A stretch of 64,000 nucleotides of DNA from Arenicellales bacterium (GCA_951813075.1 OX638343.1:1833999-1897998), one strand, 5' to 3'; shown: positions 9,608-19,282, numbered from the stretch's first letter. A program made the numbers and translations. Notes: generated by a model from the sequence alone, not told the origin.

Positions 9608-10147
9608 TCACCCGATCACTGAAAGCAACCCGTCACGCATTCGATCAATGATGAAATCAGCGATAGCACCAGGGTCGTCCAATGCGAGCGTTTCCATACC
9701 GTGTTCAGCGAGTTCTGGAATGTCAGTCGCAACTGCAATGACGTTTTGGTCTGTTTTTGCGAGAAGCGGTCGTTTCAACCCAGAACGATAGACCTCTATT
9801 TTGGTAAACGGTTCATGCTTGAACCCCTCAACAATGATCAGGTCCAATTCCTGACCGGCAAAATAATTCAGCAACTCAAAAAGCAGCGGCTCCTCTTCGT
9901 GTAGATTCTCCATCACCCAGGCAATACGCTGTTTGGACGCAACCATCACTTGTTGCGCACCTGATTCCCGCAACTCGTAACTGTCTTTCCCCGGGGTATC
10001 TATGACGAAACTGTGATGAGCGTGCTTCAGCACGCCAATCTTCAATCCTCGTTGCTTCAGAAGCGGTATCACATTGGTTACCAGAGTCGTCTTGCCGGTT
10101 CCACTGTACGCGGCAAACCCGATTATTGGAATTCCTTTATCACTCAT
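9608..10147 (-). CDS. mobB: molybdopterin-guanine dinucleotide biosynthesis protein B
   Basis: 179 aa GTP-binding adaptor of MobA. Walker A YSGTGKTTL near residue 14, then the family pattern VGVLKHAHH (here IGVLKHAHHSF) and IDTPGKDSYELRESGA, and LIIVEGFKHEPFTKIEVYR near the middle. Its ATG lies 8 bp inside the 3' end of mobA, indicating translational coupling. Last gene of the tupABC-mobAB cluster. It implies bis-MGD type molybdo- or tungsto-enzymes in this organism, none of which are in the window. Confidence 0.95.
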   Translation of the reverse strand: MSDKGIPIIGFAAYSGTGKTTLVTNVIPLLKQRGLKIGVLKHAHHSFVIDTPGKDSYELRESGAQQVMVASKQRIAWVMENLHEEEPLLFELLNYFAGQELDLIIVEGFKHEPFTKIEVYRSGLKRPLLAKTDQNVIAVATDIPELAEHGMETLALDDPGAIADFIIDRMRDGLLSVIG

Positions 10148-10751
10148 CCTGATTCATCCGAATTTGTGCTTTCTCTCGGTCCTGTTCGGTATTGATATTA
10201 AGAAAACATTCTGGTGAGTCGGCGAAATCAGCTTCCGCATAACGATGTTTCACAAACCATTTGTCGATTTTCCTTTCTCCGGACTGTAAGAATTCATTCA
10301 AGCTGTCCGATAGTTTCGTTTTTGCCAGAATATATGTTGGTTGCATACGATCAGAATCCCTTGCAACAACTATTTCAACATCTTCATCGGTCATCTGTAA
10401 CATCCGGGCAACATAATCGCGATTCAGGAAAGGACCGTCACACGGCACTGTGATGACCCACGGTGTCTTCGCGGCGACCATCGCGCTGGCAAGTCCGGCA
10501 AGCGGCCCAAGATATCCGGGAGTCTCATCCTGTATCACCCGTACCCCGAATTCTCCGTATATCTCAAGATTTCTGTTTGCGTTCACCACAACCTCAAAAA
10601 CTTGAGGACGAAGCTTGTTGATGACAATCTTGCACATCGCGACTCCATTCAGTTTCACCAAGCCCTTGTCGACCCCTCCCATCCTGCGAGCTTGGCCGCC
10701 AGCCAGAATAACACCAGTTACGCAGACATCTGACGTGTTGTGTTCGGTCAT
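10140..10751 (-). CDS. mobA: molybdenum cofactor guanylyltransferase
   Basis: 203 aa. Transfers GMP from GTP to molybdopterin. Nucleotidyltransferase signature VTGVILAGGQARRMGGVDKGLV at residues 11-32, then PGYLGPLAGLASAM and VITVPCDGPFL (metal-binding Asp). Slightly longer than E. coli MobA but fully colinear with it by eye. Starts 9 bp after the tupC stop and overlaps mobB by 8 bp, so it belongs to the same transcript. Confidence 0.95.
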   Translation of the reverse strand: MTEHNTSDVCVTGVILAGGQARRMGGVDKGLVKLNGVAMCKIVINKLRPQVFEVVVNANRNLEIYGEFGVRVIQDETPGYLGPLAGLASAMVAAKTPWVITVPCDGPFLNRDYVARMLQMTDEDVEIVVARDSDRMQPTYILAKTKLSDSLNEFLQSGERKIDKWFVKHRYAEADFADSPECFLNINTEQDREKAQIRMNQDE

Positions 10752-10760
10752 CAGGATTAA

Positions 10761-11411
10761 CTAGACTAGTTTGCCGCGTGCGATCTTGATGATTCTGTCA
10801 GGCTGATAGAGTCGTGCAGATTCATGTGTTGAAATATACACAGTAATACCACTGTCAGCGAGGTCGCGAATCAACTCGAAAGTCTGTTCGCGAGATTCAT
10901 GATCCATTGCGGATGTTGGTTCATCAAGTAAAAGCAGACGCGGTTCCAAAATCCGTGCTCGCGTCAACGCAACTCGCTGTTTCTCTCCACCTGAAAGGTC
11001 TCGGGCATTTCGCGCCGCCAACGGCGACAATCCAGCCCACTCAATCGCGCTTTCTACCTTTTCACGAATGATATTTCGACCCAGTCCCCGCGTTTGAAGC
11101 CCGTACGAGATATTTTCAGCGACTGAGCGATCAAAAAGAAATGGGGACTGATGCAGATAGACAACCTCTTTCCGAAAAGTACGATACGCCAATCTCCACG
11201 ACATTCTCTTTCCACCAATCTCCACGACACCCGAATCGGGCGCAATTAATCCAGCAATGATCTTCATAAGCGTGGACTTCCCAGCACCATTTTCCCCGTG
11301 CAGGACAGCACATTCGCCCTCATACACAATCATTTCGTCAACATCAAGAACTCTGCGTCGAAGCAGCGTTTTACTGATATTCCGAAAGCTGATAAGTTCC
11401 TGCGCGTTCAT
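10761..11411 (-). CDS. tupC: tungstate/molybdate ABC transporter ATPase
   Basis: ATP-binding component of an oxyanion importer. Walker A HGENGAGKSTL, signature LSGGEKQRVALTRA, Walker B RLLLLDEPTSAMD, H-loop STHE; about 216 aa from the ATG at 11411 (MNAQELISF). A longer in-frame start at 11471 would overlap tupB by about 40 bp and adds residues unlike the family, so I prefer 11411, 19 bp after tupB. Assignment to tungstate rests on the neighbouring TupA/TupB-type proteins; molybdate cannot be excluded. Confidence 0.88.
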   Translation of the reverse strand: MNAQELISFRNISKTLLRRRVLDVDEMIVYEGECAVLHGENGAGKSTLMKIIAGLIAPDSGVVEIGGKRMSWRLAYRTFRKEVVYLHQSPFLFDRSVAENISYGLQTRGLGRNIIREKVESAIEWAGLSPLAARNARDLSGGEKQRVALTRARILEPRLLLLDEPTSAMDHESREQTFELIRDLADSGITVYISTHESARLYQPDRIIKIARGKLV

Positions 11412-11430
11412 CTGACTGTTTGCACTTGCT

Positions 11431-12132
11431 TCAATGCCTTGCCATATCGCGGCCGCGGAACATGGCAACAAAAAAATTGAGAGCCAGCGCGAGCGTGATC
11501 AATACAGCACCGAGAGCTATCCCCTGCTCAAAATTCCCTTTTGAGGTTTCAAGTGCGATCGCTGTAGGAATGTTACGCGTCTCGTGTAGGATGTTACCGC
11601 CTACCATGATGGAACAGCCCACTTCCGATACTACCCTTCCAAATGCAGTCACAATTGCTGCAATCAGTCCAAATCTTACTTCTCGCATAATTGTAAACAT
11701 CGCACGTACTGTACCGGCACCCAGCGTTCGAGCAGTTTGCCATGCATTCAGATCCACCCCCTGCAAAGCGACATGTGTCATTGCTACCAAAAGCGGGAAT
11801 GCGAGAATCATCTGCCCTATGATCATTGCGGTTTGAGTGAACAGCAATCGCCATCCACCGAATGGTCCGGAACTGTAAAGCAACATGTACAGTAACAAAC
11901 CTACCACCACTGCCGGTATGGCAATCATTGAATTGAAAATAGTGATCAGAATACGCCGGCCTGGAAATTCCCCATAGGCTAGTGTGAACGCGACAACCAA
12001 GGCGAGTGGGACGATGAACAGGATCGCTCGGAACGAGACGAGAAATGAAATTCCGACAATCTCCCAGGTCTCGGGGTCACCGGTAAACAGCAGCTTCAGT
12101 GCTTCAGTACTTGCTAGGATCAGACCGTCCAT
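11431..12132 (-). CDS. tupB: tungstate/molybdate ABC transporter permease
   Basis: 233 aa inner-membrane permease with about five to six hydrophobic segments. The EAA-loop region reads AWQTARTLGAGTVRAMFTIMREVRFGLIAAIVTAFGRVVSEVG, characteristic of the TupB/WtpB-like permeases. The C-terminus is ALALNFFVAMFRGRD. Lies between tupA (94 bp upstream) and tupC. Homotypic dimer by family. Confidence 0.9.
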   Translation of the reverse strand: MDGLILASTEALKLLFTGDPETWEIVGISFLVSFRAILFIVPLALVVAFTLAYGEFPGRRILITIFNSMIAIPAVVVGLLLYMLLYSSGPFGGWRLLFTQTAMIIGQMILAFPLLVAMTHVALQGVDLNAWQTARTLGAGTVRAMFTIMREVRFGLIAAIVTAFGRVVSEVGCSIMVGGNILHETRNIPTAIALETSKGNFEQGIALGAVLITLALALNFFVAMFRGRDMARH

Positions 12133-12226
12133 GGTGCTCGTTATACAGTCTGCCGGATATCAAATCGGAAATTAGTTGCCTGATCCGTTCGCAAGATCTG
12201 GTGTCAGGAGTCAGTTTACCGCGTGC

Positions 12227-13045
12227 TCAGTCAGTTACAAAGAACAGTTGCTCACCATTAACCTTGTAATTGGAGATGATTGATTTGGCTTCTTCGGACT
12301 TGAGCCACTTTGTAAGTTTTTTTGCACCATCATAGTTGACATGAGAATGACGCTTCGGGTTCACGGCAATGACTCCGTATACATTTCGTCCATCCATTGC
12401 CGACTCGACATGAATTGGCAGCGACAGGCGATTGCGCATGAAAAGATACGTTCCCTTGTCGCTCAGCGTGTAGGCACCGAATTCATTTGCAATCTGCAAT
12501 GCCTTGCCCATACCCAATCCAACTTCCTTGTACCACCTTCCTTCGATTTCGATTCCCTCTTCCTCCCAAAGACTCAGTTCTTTCTTGTGGGTTCCGGAGT
12601 CGTCTCCCCGCGATACAAAAGTCGATTTACTCGCGGCTATTTTCGCGAGCGCATCACTCAGGTCGTTGAGCCCGTTAACTCTTGCCGGATCGTTTTGCGG
12701 ACCGACTATCACGAACTCGTTGTACATGATCTCCTCTCGATCAACACCGAATCCATCTTCAATGAATTCAAGTTCCGCACTCTTTGCGTGAACGAGAATC
12801 ATGTCCACATCGCCGTTGCGAGCATGATTGATCGCGCGTCCGGTACCGCTGACGATGGTATGTACATTGATACCGAACTTTTCTTCAAACACCGGTAACA
12901 ATTTTCTGGTCAGCCCCGAATTATCAGTACTGGTCGTTGTTGCCAACCTCAAGATATTCTCAGCAGAAACAACACCTGCAGTTGAAACTAGCAACACAAG
13001 GCAAATGAAGAGTCTTAGAACATTAAATTTATTCAACAGATTCAT
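12227..13045 (-). CDS. tupA: tungstate-binding periplasmic protein
   Basis: Solute-binding protein that delivers the oxyanion to TupBC. From the ATG at 13045 the protein begins MNLLNKFNVLRLFICLVLL, a clear Sec signal peptide ending near VSAEN; an upstream ATG (13105) would put 20 polar residues before it and is disfavoured. The mature start LRLATTTSTDNSGL contains the TTTS motif of TupA anion binding, followed by VSGTGRAINHARNGDVDMILVHAK and SRGDDSGTH, both diagnostic of the TupA family. Head of the tupABC-mobAB operon, linking metal uptake with cofactor maturation. Confidence 0.92.
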   Translation of the reverse strand: MNLLNKFNVLRLFICLVLLVSTAGVVSAENILRLATTTSTDNSGLTRKLLPVFEEKFGINVHTIVSGTGRAINHARNGDVDMILVHAKSAELEFIEDGFGVDREEIMYNEFVIVGPQNDPARVNGLNDLSDALAKIAASKSTFVSRGDDSGTHKKELSLWEEEGIEIEGRWYKEVGLGMGKALQIANEFGAYTLSDKGTYLFMRNRLSLPIHVESAMDGRNVYGVIAVNPKRHSHVNYDGAKKLTKWLKSEEAKSIISNYKVNGEQLFFVTD

Positions 13046-13163
13046 ATGAGAACAGTCGGGGATGATGTTGAAGTCATCGGGAAATCGTCGATTGTCAGCA
13101 CGCAAATGACAAATTGGGCGACAAACCTGATGGATTCAACCGTATCGAATGATCGGCAAATTT

Positions 13164-13184
13164 GCGTTAATGCCGTGTAAACGC
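13164..13184. promoter_or_regulatory. possible operator between tupA and gpsA
   Basis: Imperfect inverted repeat GCGTT-N11-AACGC in the AT-rich divergent spacer, about 120 bp upstream of tupA. Position suits a metal-responsive regulator of the tup-mob operon (ModE/TunR-like), but the bases do not match a ModE box well. Weak call. Confidence 0.25.
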
Positions 13185-13305
13185 TAATAATATTCGATTA
13201 CAATTTTTTATGTGCATTTTACCGTTGGAGTCGTGCTGTCATTTACCTTCTAATCGCCGCGTCTTGTATATCAACTTCAGTGACATCGGTTGACTGGATT
13301 TGAAT

Positions 13306-14328
13306 ATGCGCGAACAAGAAATGATTTCCGTTTCAGTCATTGGCAGTGGTTCCTGGGGTACAGCAATCAGCGCGTGGCTCGCACGCAACGGGCATGATGT
13401 CAGAATTTGGGATATTGATGAGTCAGTAATTGACGATATTAACAACAATCGCTGCAACAGCCGATATTTACCCGACGTAGAACTTCCAACCGGCATCCGT
13501 GCATTCAAGCAGATCGAATCGGCATTGAATGAATGCCAGATGGCAGTCGTTGTCGTACCGAGCCGTGTGTTTGAGCAAGCGCTTCACCAAATGCGTAACT
13601 GCCTTCATGTAATGGATTCTCGCTCTATGCCAACCATAGTATGGGGTACAAAGGGATTTTCATCGAGTACCGGAGAATTGCTCAGCACATCTGCGGACGA
13701 AATACTCGGAGACAAAGTTGTCAAAGCTGTCATCTCGGGGCCGAGTTTTGCCTTTGAGGTTGTGCGGGGATTTCCGGCGGGATTCGACCTCGGATCTCGG
13801 CGTACCGATAAACTTGAAGAAATTGCGGATGTTTTCCGTAACGATTCAACTCTGGTGTACACGACCAATGACATTGTTGGAGTTCAGGTTGGCGGAGCGA
13901 CCAAGAATGTGATCGCGATTGCGGCAGGCATTAGTGATGGAATGGAGCTCGGGATCAATGCACGCTGCATGCTGATCACCCGCGGATTGGCAGAAATGAA
14001 CCGATTCAATACCGCACTCGGCGGTAAAGCAGAAACCATGATGGGCTTGTCCGGCTTGGGAGATCTGGTGCTGACATGCTCCGGTGACCTGTCCCGAAAC
14101 CGTCGTTTGGGACTCGCACTTGGACAAGGCAAGAAAATGGACGAATTTGTTGCGGAAATTGGACAGGAGGTGGAGGGCATCCAATCGACCAGGGAAGCCT
14201 ATTCGATCGGTAGGAAACTGGATGTTTTTATGCCGACGACCGAGAGAGTTTACAGAATTCTGTTTGAAGGGCTGTCACCTGTTCAGGCCGCGCGCGAACT
14301 GATGGCGATAGGACCGAGTTTGAACTAA
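13306..14328 (+). CDS. gpsA: glycerol-3-phosphate dehydrogenase [NAD(P)+]
   Basis: Reduces dihydroxyacetone phosphate to sn-glycerol-3-phosphate for phospholipid synthesis; cytosolic. About 340 aa. N-terminal Rossmann motif VSVIGSGSWGTAISAWLARNGH, then ISGPSFAFEV with the conserved GPS-FA, GGATKNVIAIAAG with the catalytic Lys, and MMGLSGLGDLVLTC near the C-terminus. The true start could be the ATG at 13306 or the one at 13321 (MISVSVIG); neither has a strong Shine-Dalgarno. Monocistronic, divergent from tupA. Confidence 0.94.
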   Translation: MREQEMISVSVIGSGSWGTAISAWLARNGHDVRIWDIDESVIDDINNNRCNSRYLPDVELPTGIRAFKQIESALNECQMAVVVVPSRVFEQALHQMRNCLHVMDSRSMPTIVWGTKGFSSSTGELLSTSADEILGDKVVKAVISGPSFAFEVVRGFPAGFDLGSRRTDKLEEIADVFRNDSTLVYTTNDIVGVQVGGATKNVIAIAAGISDGMELGINARCMLITRGLAEMNRFNTALGGKAETMMGLSGLGDLVLTCSGDLSRNRRLGLALGQGKKMDEFVAEIGQEVEGIQSTREAYSIGRKLDVFMPTTERVYRILFEGLSPVQAARELMAIGPSLN

Positions 14329-14831
14329 AGCATGTGCCCGCGCGCAACACACCTTCCAACGGTAGGCTCGAGCGCTTGAATTCGATACAGAATTTGCTGA
14401 ATTGAACTGGTCGTTAACAAAGCAACATGCCAGAAAGCCGCTGCATCGCTGAAATCATCTTAATGCTTGACCCAATGGTTTCAATTTTCGGATTCATGTG
14501 TCTCGGTGAGTCTATTGGTTGATTCAATTAAGACTTTCATAAGTCCTTTTAATTAATGGTGCAGATATGTAGCGACTGCATCCACCAAAACCTGACAGAT
14601 TGTTGCATACAGCGCGGTGTCTAAATTCAAATGTCTCTTCTTATACTAATGCAAACCAATCGATAAAACTACCTGTCGTGACGGCTCAAGTACAAACTTT
14701 AGACTTTGCGTGCTTCAACAAAATTAATACCGAACCAGAAAGTTGGTAACAATTAACGACTGTACCGTTTGACTCGCCGCGCACCGATAACCTAGAATTG
14801 AATTGAAGAACTTTTAAGGGTTCTAGACAAA
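14329..14831. other. intergenic, no gene recognised
   Basis: 503 bp, AT-rich, between gpsA and the Uma2 gene. No ORF with family resemblance, no tRNA-like arm and no convincing terminator was seen; probably contains the Uma2 promoter. Confidence 0.5.
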
Positions 14832-15485
14832 ATGAAACAATCACAGGCAGCCAAACCCTTTACTGCATCGCCACGAGCGACCTATCAGGATGTGCTGGAC
14901 GCACCGCCGCACAGGGTTGCAGAGATTGTCGACGGTACGCTCTACACCAATCCGAGACCGGCACCGCCTCACGCCGTAGCCAAGTCAGTGCTTGGGAGTT
15001 GCATCGGCCCGCCTTTTCACCAAGGACGTGGTGGACCCGGCGGCTGGTGGATTCTTAACGAGCCTGAACTCCATCTGGACAAGGATATTTTGGTGCCTGA
15101 CATCGCAGGATGGCGACGCGAGCGAATTCCTGAAATTCCGATTACCGCCTACTTTACATTGCCACCAGATTGGGTGTGTGAGGTGCTTTCCCCTTCGACG
15201 CGGAAGCTTGATCTTGGCAGCAAGCGGACGGTTTACGCCCGCGAAGGTGTTGGCTATCTTTGGTTGGTAGACCCAGATACCCGATCTTTGGAAGCATTTA
15301 AGTTGCGCGGCGCTGAATGGGTGCTGATTGACACGTTGTTCGAAGATGCGCCGGTTTCACTGCCGCCATTTGAGGCGATCAGTTTCAATCTCGGTGATCT
15401 GTGGCCACCGCGTACTGTTCACAAAGAACTACCGAGCAAAGTAATAACTGAATCTGAGCCTGAGTTGGCTGTAACTTCGGAATAG
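14832..15485 (+). CDS. Uma2 family (DUF820) putative restriction endonuclease-fold protein
   Basis: 217 aa, full length for the family. PDDEXK-like layout: EIVDGTLY near residue 31, WWILNEPEL near 72, VPDIAGWR with D90, WVCEVLSPSTRKLDLGSK with E117 and K131, then VGYLWLVDP. Uma2 proteins are frequent accessory genes of uncertain function in multi-copy families; no cognate partner gene lies next to it. The 8709-9058 remnant is its close paralogue, so the family has been duplicated and lost here. Confidence 0.85.
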   Translation: MKQSQAAKPFTASPRATYQDVLDAPPHRVAEIVDGTLYTNPRPAPPHAVAKSVLGSCIGPPFHQGRGGPGGWWILNEPELHLDKDILVPDIAGWRRERIPEIPITAYFTLPPDWVCEVLSPSTRKLDLGSKRTVYAREGVGYLWLVDPDTRSLEAFKLRGAEWVLIDTLFEDAPVSLPPFEAISFNLGDLWPPRTVHKELPSKVITESEPELAVTSE

Positions 15486-16259
15486 AGTTGAACGGTTCAA
15501 ACGTCGTCATTCATCGGTTTCGAGTAAATTTTATAAAGTTTGGTTATTGTGAAATCAAGGGTTCAGGAATCAATTTCTCGCCTTGGAGTACGATTTTCAC
15601 CGAGCGATGATCGAAATACTCAACACTATTACGTCGGTCGATAAAATTGCATTCTTGATATTCAGCGCAATGTGAATCGAAATTCTGGTTCCGAAAACTT
15701 TCGAGTTCATTCATTCCGGCAACCACCGAATTTGCATCGCGAGTTGTGATTAGTTTGCATAAGGCAGGAGGAGAACATTTTCGTGATTGTCAAATTCAGA
15801 AACTATCAATCTTTCTTGCAGAATATGTCTAGGCCTCAAGGGCGCAGCCTTTTCTCTTGAATGTTTAACAGACAGATCATTGTTTTATGGTTGATGCGAG
15901 TTGGATTCGTATTGTGCAACGCGATATTCAATTAATTTGATTGATACGACAATGAGTATCAAGCGCAAGGGACTCGAAAATTTGTCTCTTTAGTGGAAAC
16001 AAGACCAGTATTCTGCCGCGTCATCCAGTAGTTTTTCCGACCTGATGCAAAAGCGTACCGTACCCATACCGGCGGGCGATCTCCACGAAGATAGAGTTCA
16101 AAACTGAACGCTCGAACTCGCTGACATCGAAATTCCGCAATGGCTGATCCGGCTTTTTCTTCAGCACCCTCGTGACCAGTCCCATTCCAATGTATCTAAA
16201 CCACGTAATGCGTTGCATTCAATATTTCGTCGACCTGTCGATGCTGGCAGGATTCGGAA
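15486..16259. other. degenerate AT-rich boundary region
   Basis: About 770 bp between the Uma2 gene and the first recognisable island sequence. It contains two short minus-strand open frames, 15544 to about 15804 (no family recognised, no good start) and 16021-16218 (65 aa, MQRITWFRYIGMGLV…), neither with a supporting motif. I treat the stretch as decayed DNA at the left edge of the ankyrin island. Confidence 0.35.
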
Positions 16260-16462
16260 AGTTTTCGTATTGGCACCATGCACACACCATCATTGTACCG
16301 CACACCCACCCTGTTAGAATTCACGGAAACATAAATTCCTTTCATGTCGAAACTGATACTGAATCACCCACGCCGGTTGGAGTTTCCAGCGATTCCCGAA
16401 TGAGGCGCGGGAAACCGGCACCGATCACCCCAGGATTCCGGGCTGCTCCCCAATTGCAACTT

Positions 16463-16590
16463 CTTTAGTTCCTGGGTGTCGCCTAACGTCAACCTCGCCC
16501 ATTTCCTGATAGGAATTCACTCGAATGTCAATTCCCGGGCCGGTATCATTTTATTTCCCCAAAAGATTCTGAAGCAGCGGGGTCGGTGCG
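16463..16590 (-). pseudogene. nucA C-terminal remnant (outer left)
   Basis: The minus strand reads …INSYQEMGEVDVRRHPG-like sequence matching the C-terminal end of the nuclease at 27578-27943 (FYTKMGEVDVRRHPG). Only this tail survives, with diverged bases. It is followed on the minus strand (16260-16460) by a copy of the roughly 150-bp spacer that separates nucA from its ANK partner in the other cassettes. It mirrors the remnant at 37970-38049. Confidence 0.5.
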
Positions 16591-16732
16591 GGATCGATCA
16601 GTCAAGGAAAATCGTCAAAGTTGCATTCGACATCGCAGCGAGGGCCTGGGCCCGGGTGCGGACGTCTTCCGACACCACCGCATTGAGGCGACAAGAACAC
16701 TTCCGCTGCCAGTCATCGGACATGACCGCCAG

Positions 16733-18448
16733 TTACGTTTCGGACAGGCCCAGGGCCTCGACGACTTCCGGGTGTTTCCGACTCAGATCGCTGAACGCGG
16801 TATCACCATGTTGGTTGCGGATGCCGAGATCAGCACCGGCCGCCACCAGAGTCGCGAATATCTCCGGGTTCTGACACCAGTGGGCTGCTATATGCATGGC
16901 GGTAAAGTCGGAATCGTTCTGTATGTTCGGGTCGGCGCCGCCGCGCACCAGCGCCTGCGGAATTCCCGGTCTGCCGCTGCCGCCGGTGACGGAAACGTTG
17001 TACCGTAGCGCCACGTGCAGGGCGGTCCTATCGTCTCCACCCTGCAGGTCGGGATCGGCGCCGGCCGCCAGCAGCGCCTCGATCACCGCCGGGTCCCGGC
17101 AGTTCAGCGCTGCAATGAGCAGGGGAGTGTAGCCGTCGACTGTGCGCGCGTCGGCATCCGCACCGGCCCTTGCCAGCACGCCGATCACCGATGGGCTTCC
17201 GGGGATGCGGCCCGCCGCCTTGTGCAGAGGGGTGGCACCGATCCGGTTGCGCGCGTCGGGGTCGGCACCGGCCACGATCAGCGCCTCGATCACCGCCGGT
17301 ACGCGGTTGGCGCGGGTTGCCTCATGAAGCGGCGTGTTGTCGCAGTCGTTGCGCGCATCCACTTCGGCGCCGGCTTCGATCAGCGCCTCGATCACCGCCG
17401 GGTCGGCGCTCGCCGCGGCGGCATTGTACAGCATCGTCTGACCGCGATCGCAGCGGGCGTTCGGGTCCGCACCGTCCCGGAGACACAACCGCACCTCACC
17501 GACACCCGCCCGGCGGAAGAACGCTGCCGTATTGAACCTGCGCCACCGCGCCGACTGACCGCTCCCGTCCCCGGAAACGCCAGCCGCCCTGCGCCTGTTC
17601 TGCGCCCCCTCCACCGCCTTGAGCAACGCCACCGTCTCCGGCCTGTCCCTCTTCCGTGTCATGACGCCAAGCGGCGTTTTGCCGTCCCCGTTCCGAATGC
17701 TTGCGTCCGCACCGCCCTCGATCAGAATTTCATAGATGGCGGGGGAAGCGAAATGCGCGCGCGTCGCCGCATGCAGGGCTGTACTGCCATAAAGATTCTG
17801 CTGGTTCGGATCGGCACCGCCGCGGATCAGCGCCTCCGGAATGCTCCACTTTCCAAAGTGCGAACAACAGACCCCCAGGTTGTTTTCAAGTGCCATGTGC
17901 AGCGGCGAGAAACCGCTCACACCGCGCGCATTGGGATCGGCGCCGCCCGCGATCAGCACCTCGATCGCATCCGGACTGTCGGATCTGCTCGCCGCCCAAT
18001 GCAGCGGGTTGTACTGACCATCGTCGAATACATTGGGATCGGCACCGCCCTCGATCAGCGCCTCCAGAATTGCCAGATTCCGGTGGTTTTCCTGTGACGC
18101 ATCGATCAAGGGTGTAGCTCCACGGTGACCCCGTGCGTTCGGATCGGCACCGGCATCCAGCAGGAATCTCACCACCAGAGGCTGGTCGCTGCTTCCGGCT
18201 GCCCATTGAAGCGGGGTATCGCCGAAGACGGTGCACGCGCGCGCATCTGCACCGGCATCCAGCAGTGCGGCGATCACCGCGGGGGGCGCATTGGCTCTGG
18301 CGGCATTGTGAAGCGGGGTCAAACCATTCCCATCGCTCTCATTCGGGTCGCAGCCCGCCGCAAGGCGCGCGCTCACGTCCCCGACAGTGGCCGTTCTGAA
18401 AAACTCCCATGAATTGAACTCATGGGCATCTGGATTATTCCGGGTCAT
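16733..18448 (-). CDS. ankyrin-repeat protein, double-solenoid type (ANK571, left)
   Basis: 571 aa made almost entirely of ANK repeats (pattern G-TPLH-AA … VIEALI-AGADPNAR). The protein is two homologous halves in tandem: residues about 1-290 begin with a cap FNSWEFFRTATVGDVSARLAAGCDPN, and from about 300 the cap recurs as FNTAAFFRRAGVGEVRLCLRDGADPN and a second solenoid follows. No signal peptide or membrane segment. Start ATG at 18448 has AGGGAGCG about 9 bp upstream, conserved in the sister copies. On the same strand upstream lies a nucA remnant (18918-19034), so the nuclease-then-ANK order is kept but the nuclease is dead here. Near-identical partner on the other arm at 36124-37839. ANK domains bind proteins; an immunity or effector role is inference. 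Confidence 0.88.
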   Translation of the reverse strand: MTRNNPDAHEFNSWEFFRTATVGDVSARLAAGCDPNESDGNGLTPLHNAARANAPPAVIAALLDAGADARACTVFGDTPLQWAAGSSDQPLVVRFLLDAGADPNARGHRGATPLIDASQENHRNLAILEALIEGGADPNVFDDGQYNPLHWAASRSDSPDAIEVLIAGGADPNARGVSGFSPLHMALENNLGVCCSHFGKWSIPEALIRGGADPNQQNLYGSTALHAATRAHFASPAIYEILIEGGADASIRNGDGKTPLGVMTRKRDRPETVALLKAVEGAQNRRRAAGVSGDGSGQSARWRRFNTAAFFRRAGVGEVRLCLRDGADPNARCDRGQTMLYNAAAASADPAVIEALIEAGAEVDARNDCDNTPLHEATRANRVPAVIEALIVAGADPDARNRIGATPLHKAAGRIPGSPSVIGVLARAGADADARTVDGYTPLLIAALNCRDPAVIEALLAAGADPDLQGGDDRTALHVALRYNVSVTGGSGRPGIPQALVRGGADPNIQNDSDFTAMHIAAHWCQNPEIFATLVAAGADLGIRNQHGDTAFSDLSRKHPEVVEALGLSET

Positions 18449-18917
18449 CGCTGTTCGCTCCCTGGTGGTGACTGTAACCCGATCAGGTCAGTACAACGGT
18501 ACATCGGGTCCCCGGGCTCACCGCACAGGGACTTTCCGCATGTCCGCGATCAACGATGATCGAATTCCGCTACTGCTCCGGCCTCATGCCGCAAGACCCG
18601 GACAGCCGGCCCCGACCGGGCTGACTCCCTGTATCCGGGCACCTGCCAAATGGACATCAATTCTCGCCCCGTCATGCACTGCATCCAATTTACTGCCGAC
18701 CTGCCGGCGCCGGTAGCGCAACGGCTTGCATGACCGGCCAGACAGGACTCGCAATGTTTCCGTATCGGAACCAAGCACACCATCATTGTACCGCACACCC
18801 GTCCTGACAGAATTCACGGAGACGGAAATCCCTCTCATGTGGAAACTGTTCCTGAATCACCCACGTCGGTTCAAGTTCCCGGCGATTCAGAAAAAGGCAC
18901 AGGAACCCGGCACCGTG

Positions 18918-19034
18918 TCAATCCAGGATTCCGGCCAGATACCTAACATCAACCTCGCCCATTTTCGTATAGAAATCATCCGGAATGCGAACTTCCGGGT
19001 TGGCATCATTGTATGGGTCCACAAGATCTTGCCG
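18918..19034 (-). pseudogene. nucA C-terminal remnant (left arm)
   Basis: Minus-strand translation gives LVDPYNDANPEVRIPDD, then FYTKMGEVDVRYLAGILD and a stop, the exact end of the nuclease at 35117-35695. The catalytic core (PDIV, VEIKTG) is deleted, and DNA from the 5' region of the ANK299 gene is joined directly to it. It sits about 470 bp upstream of ANK571 on the same strand, as in intact cassettes. Confidence 0.7.
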
Positions 19035-19282
19035 GGGCCGGCGAGAATCCGTGTTCAAGTGAGACCATGTCGGATCGGGTTGATGTGCGTGAAATATGCA
19101 ATCGGGCCCGGTGCATGCGATGCGGCGGTATAAAATGTATCTGCTGGAATCGGGTCCGGGACGCATTTTGATTTTATCGGCAGCATGGAGCACAACGCAG
19201 TCGGCCCGCGGGGAGCGAAGGGCCTGCATAGCTGCCGCTGCCGCGACCGGGAGAACTGAAATAGGAAAGGAAGGAGCGGAAG

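Noticed and set aside
17015..18097. Long plus-strand open frame (360 aa) opposite ANK571
   Set aside because: Its product is Arg/His/Gly-rich without a family match; it is the antisense shadow of GC-rich ANK codons, seen again opposite every ANK gene (e.g. 24324-25544, 37156-37914).
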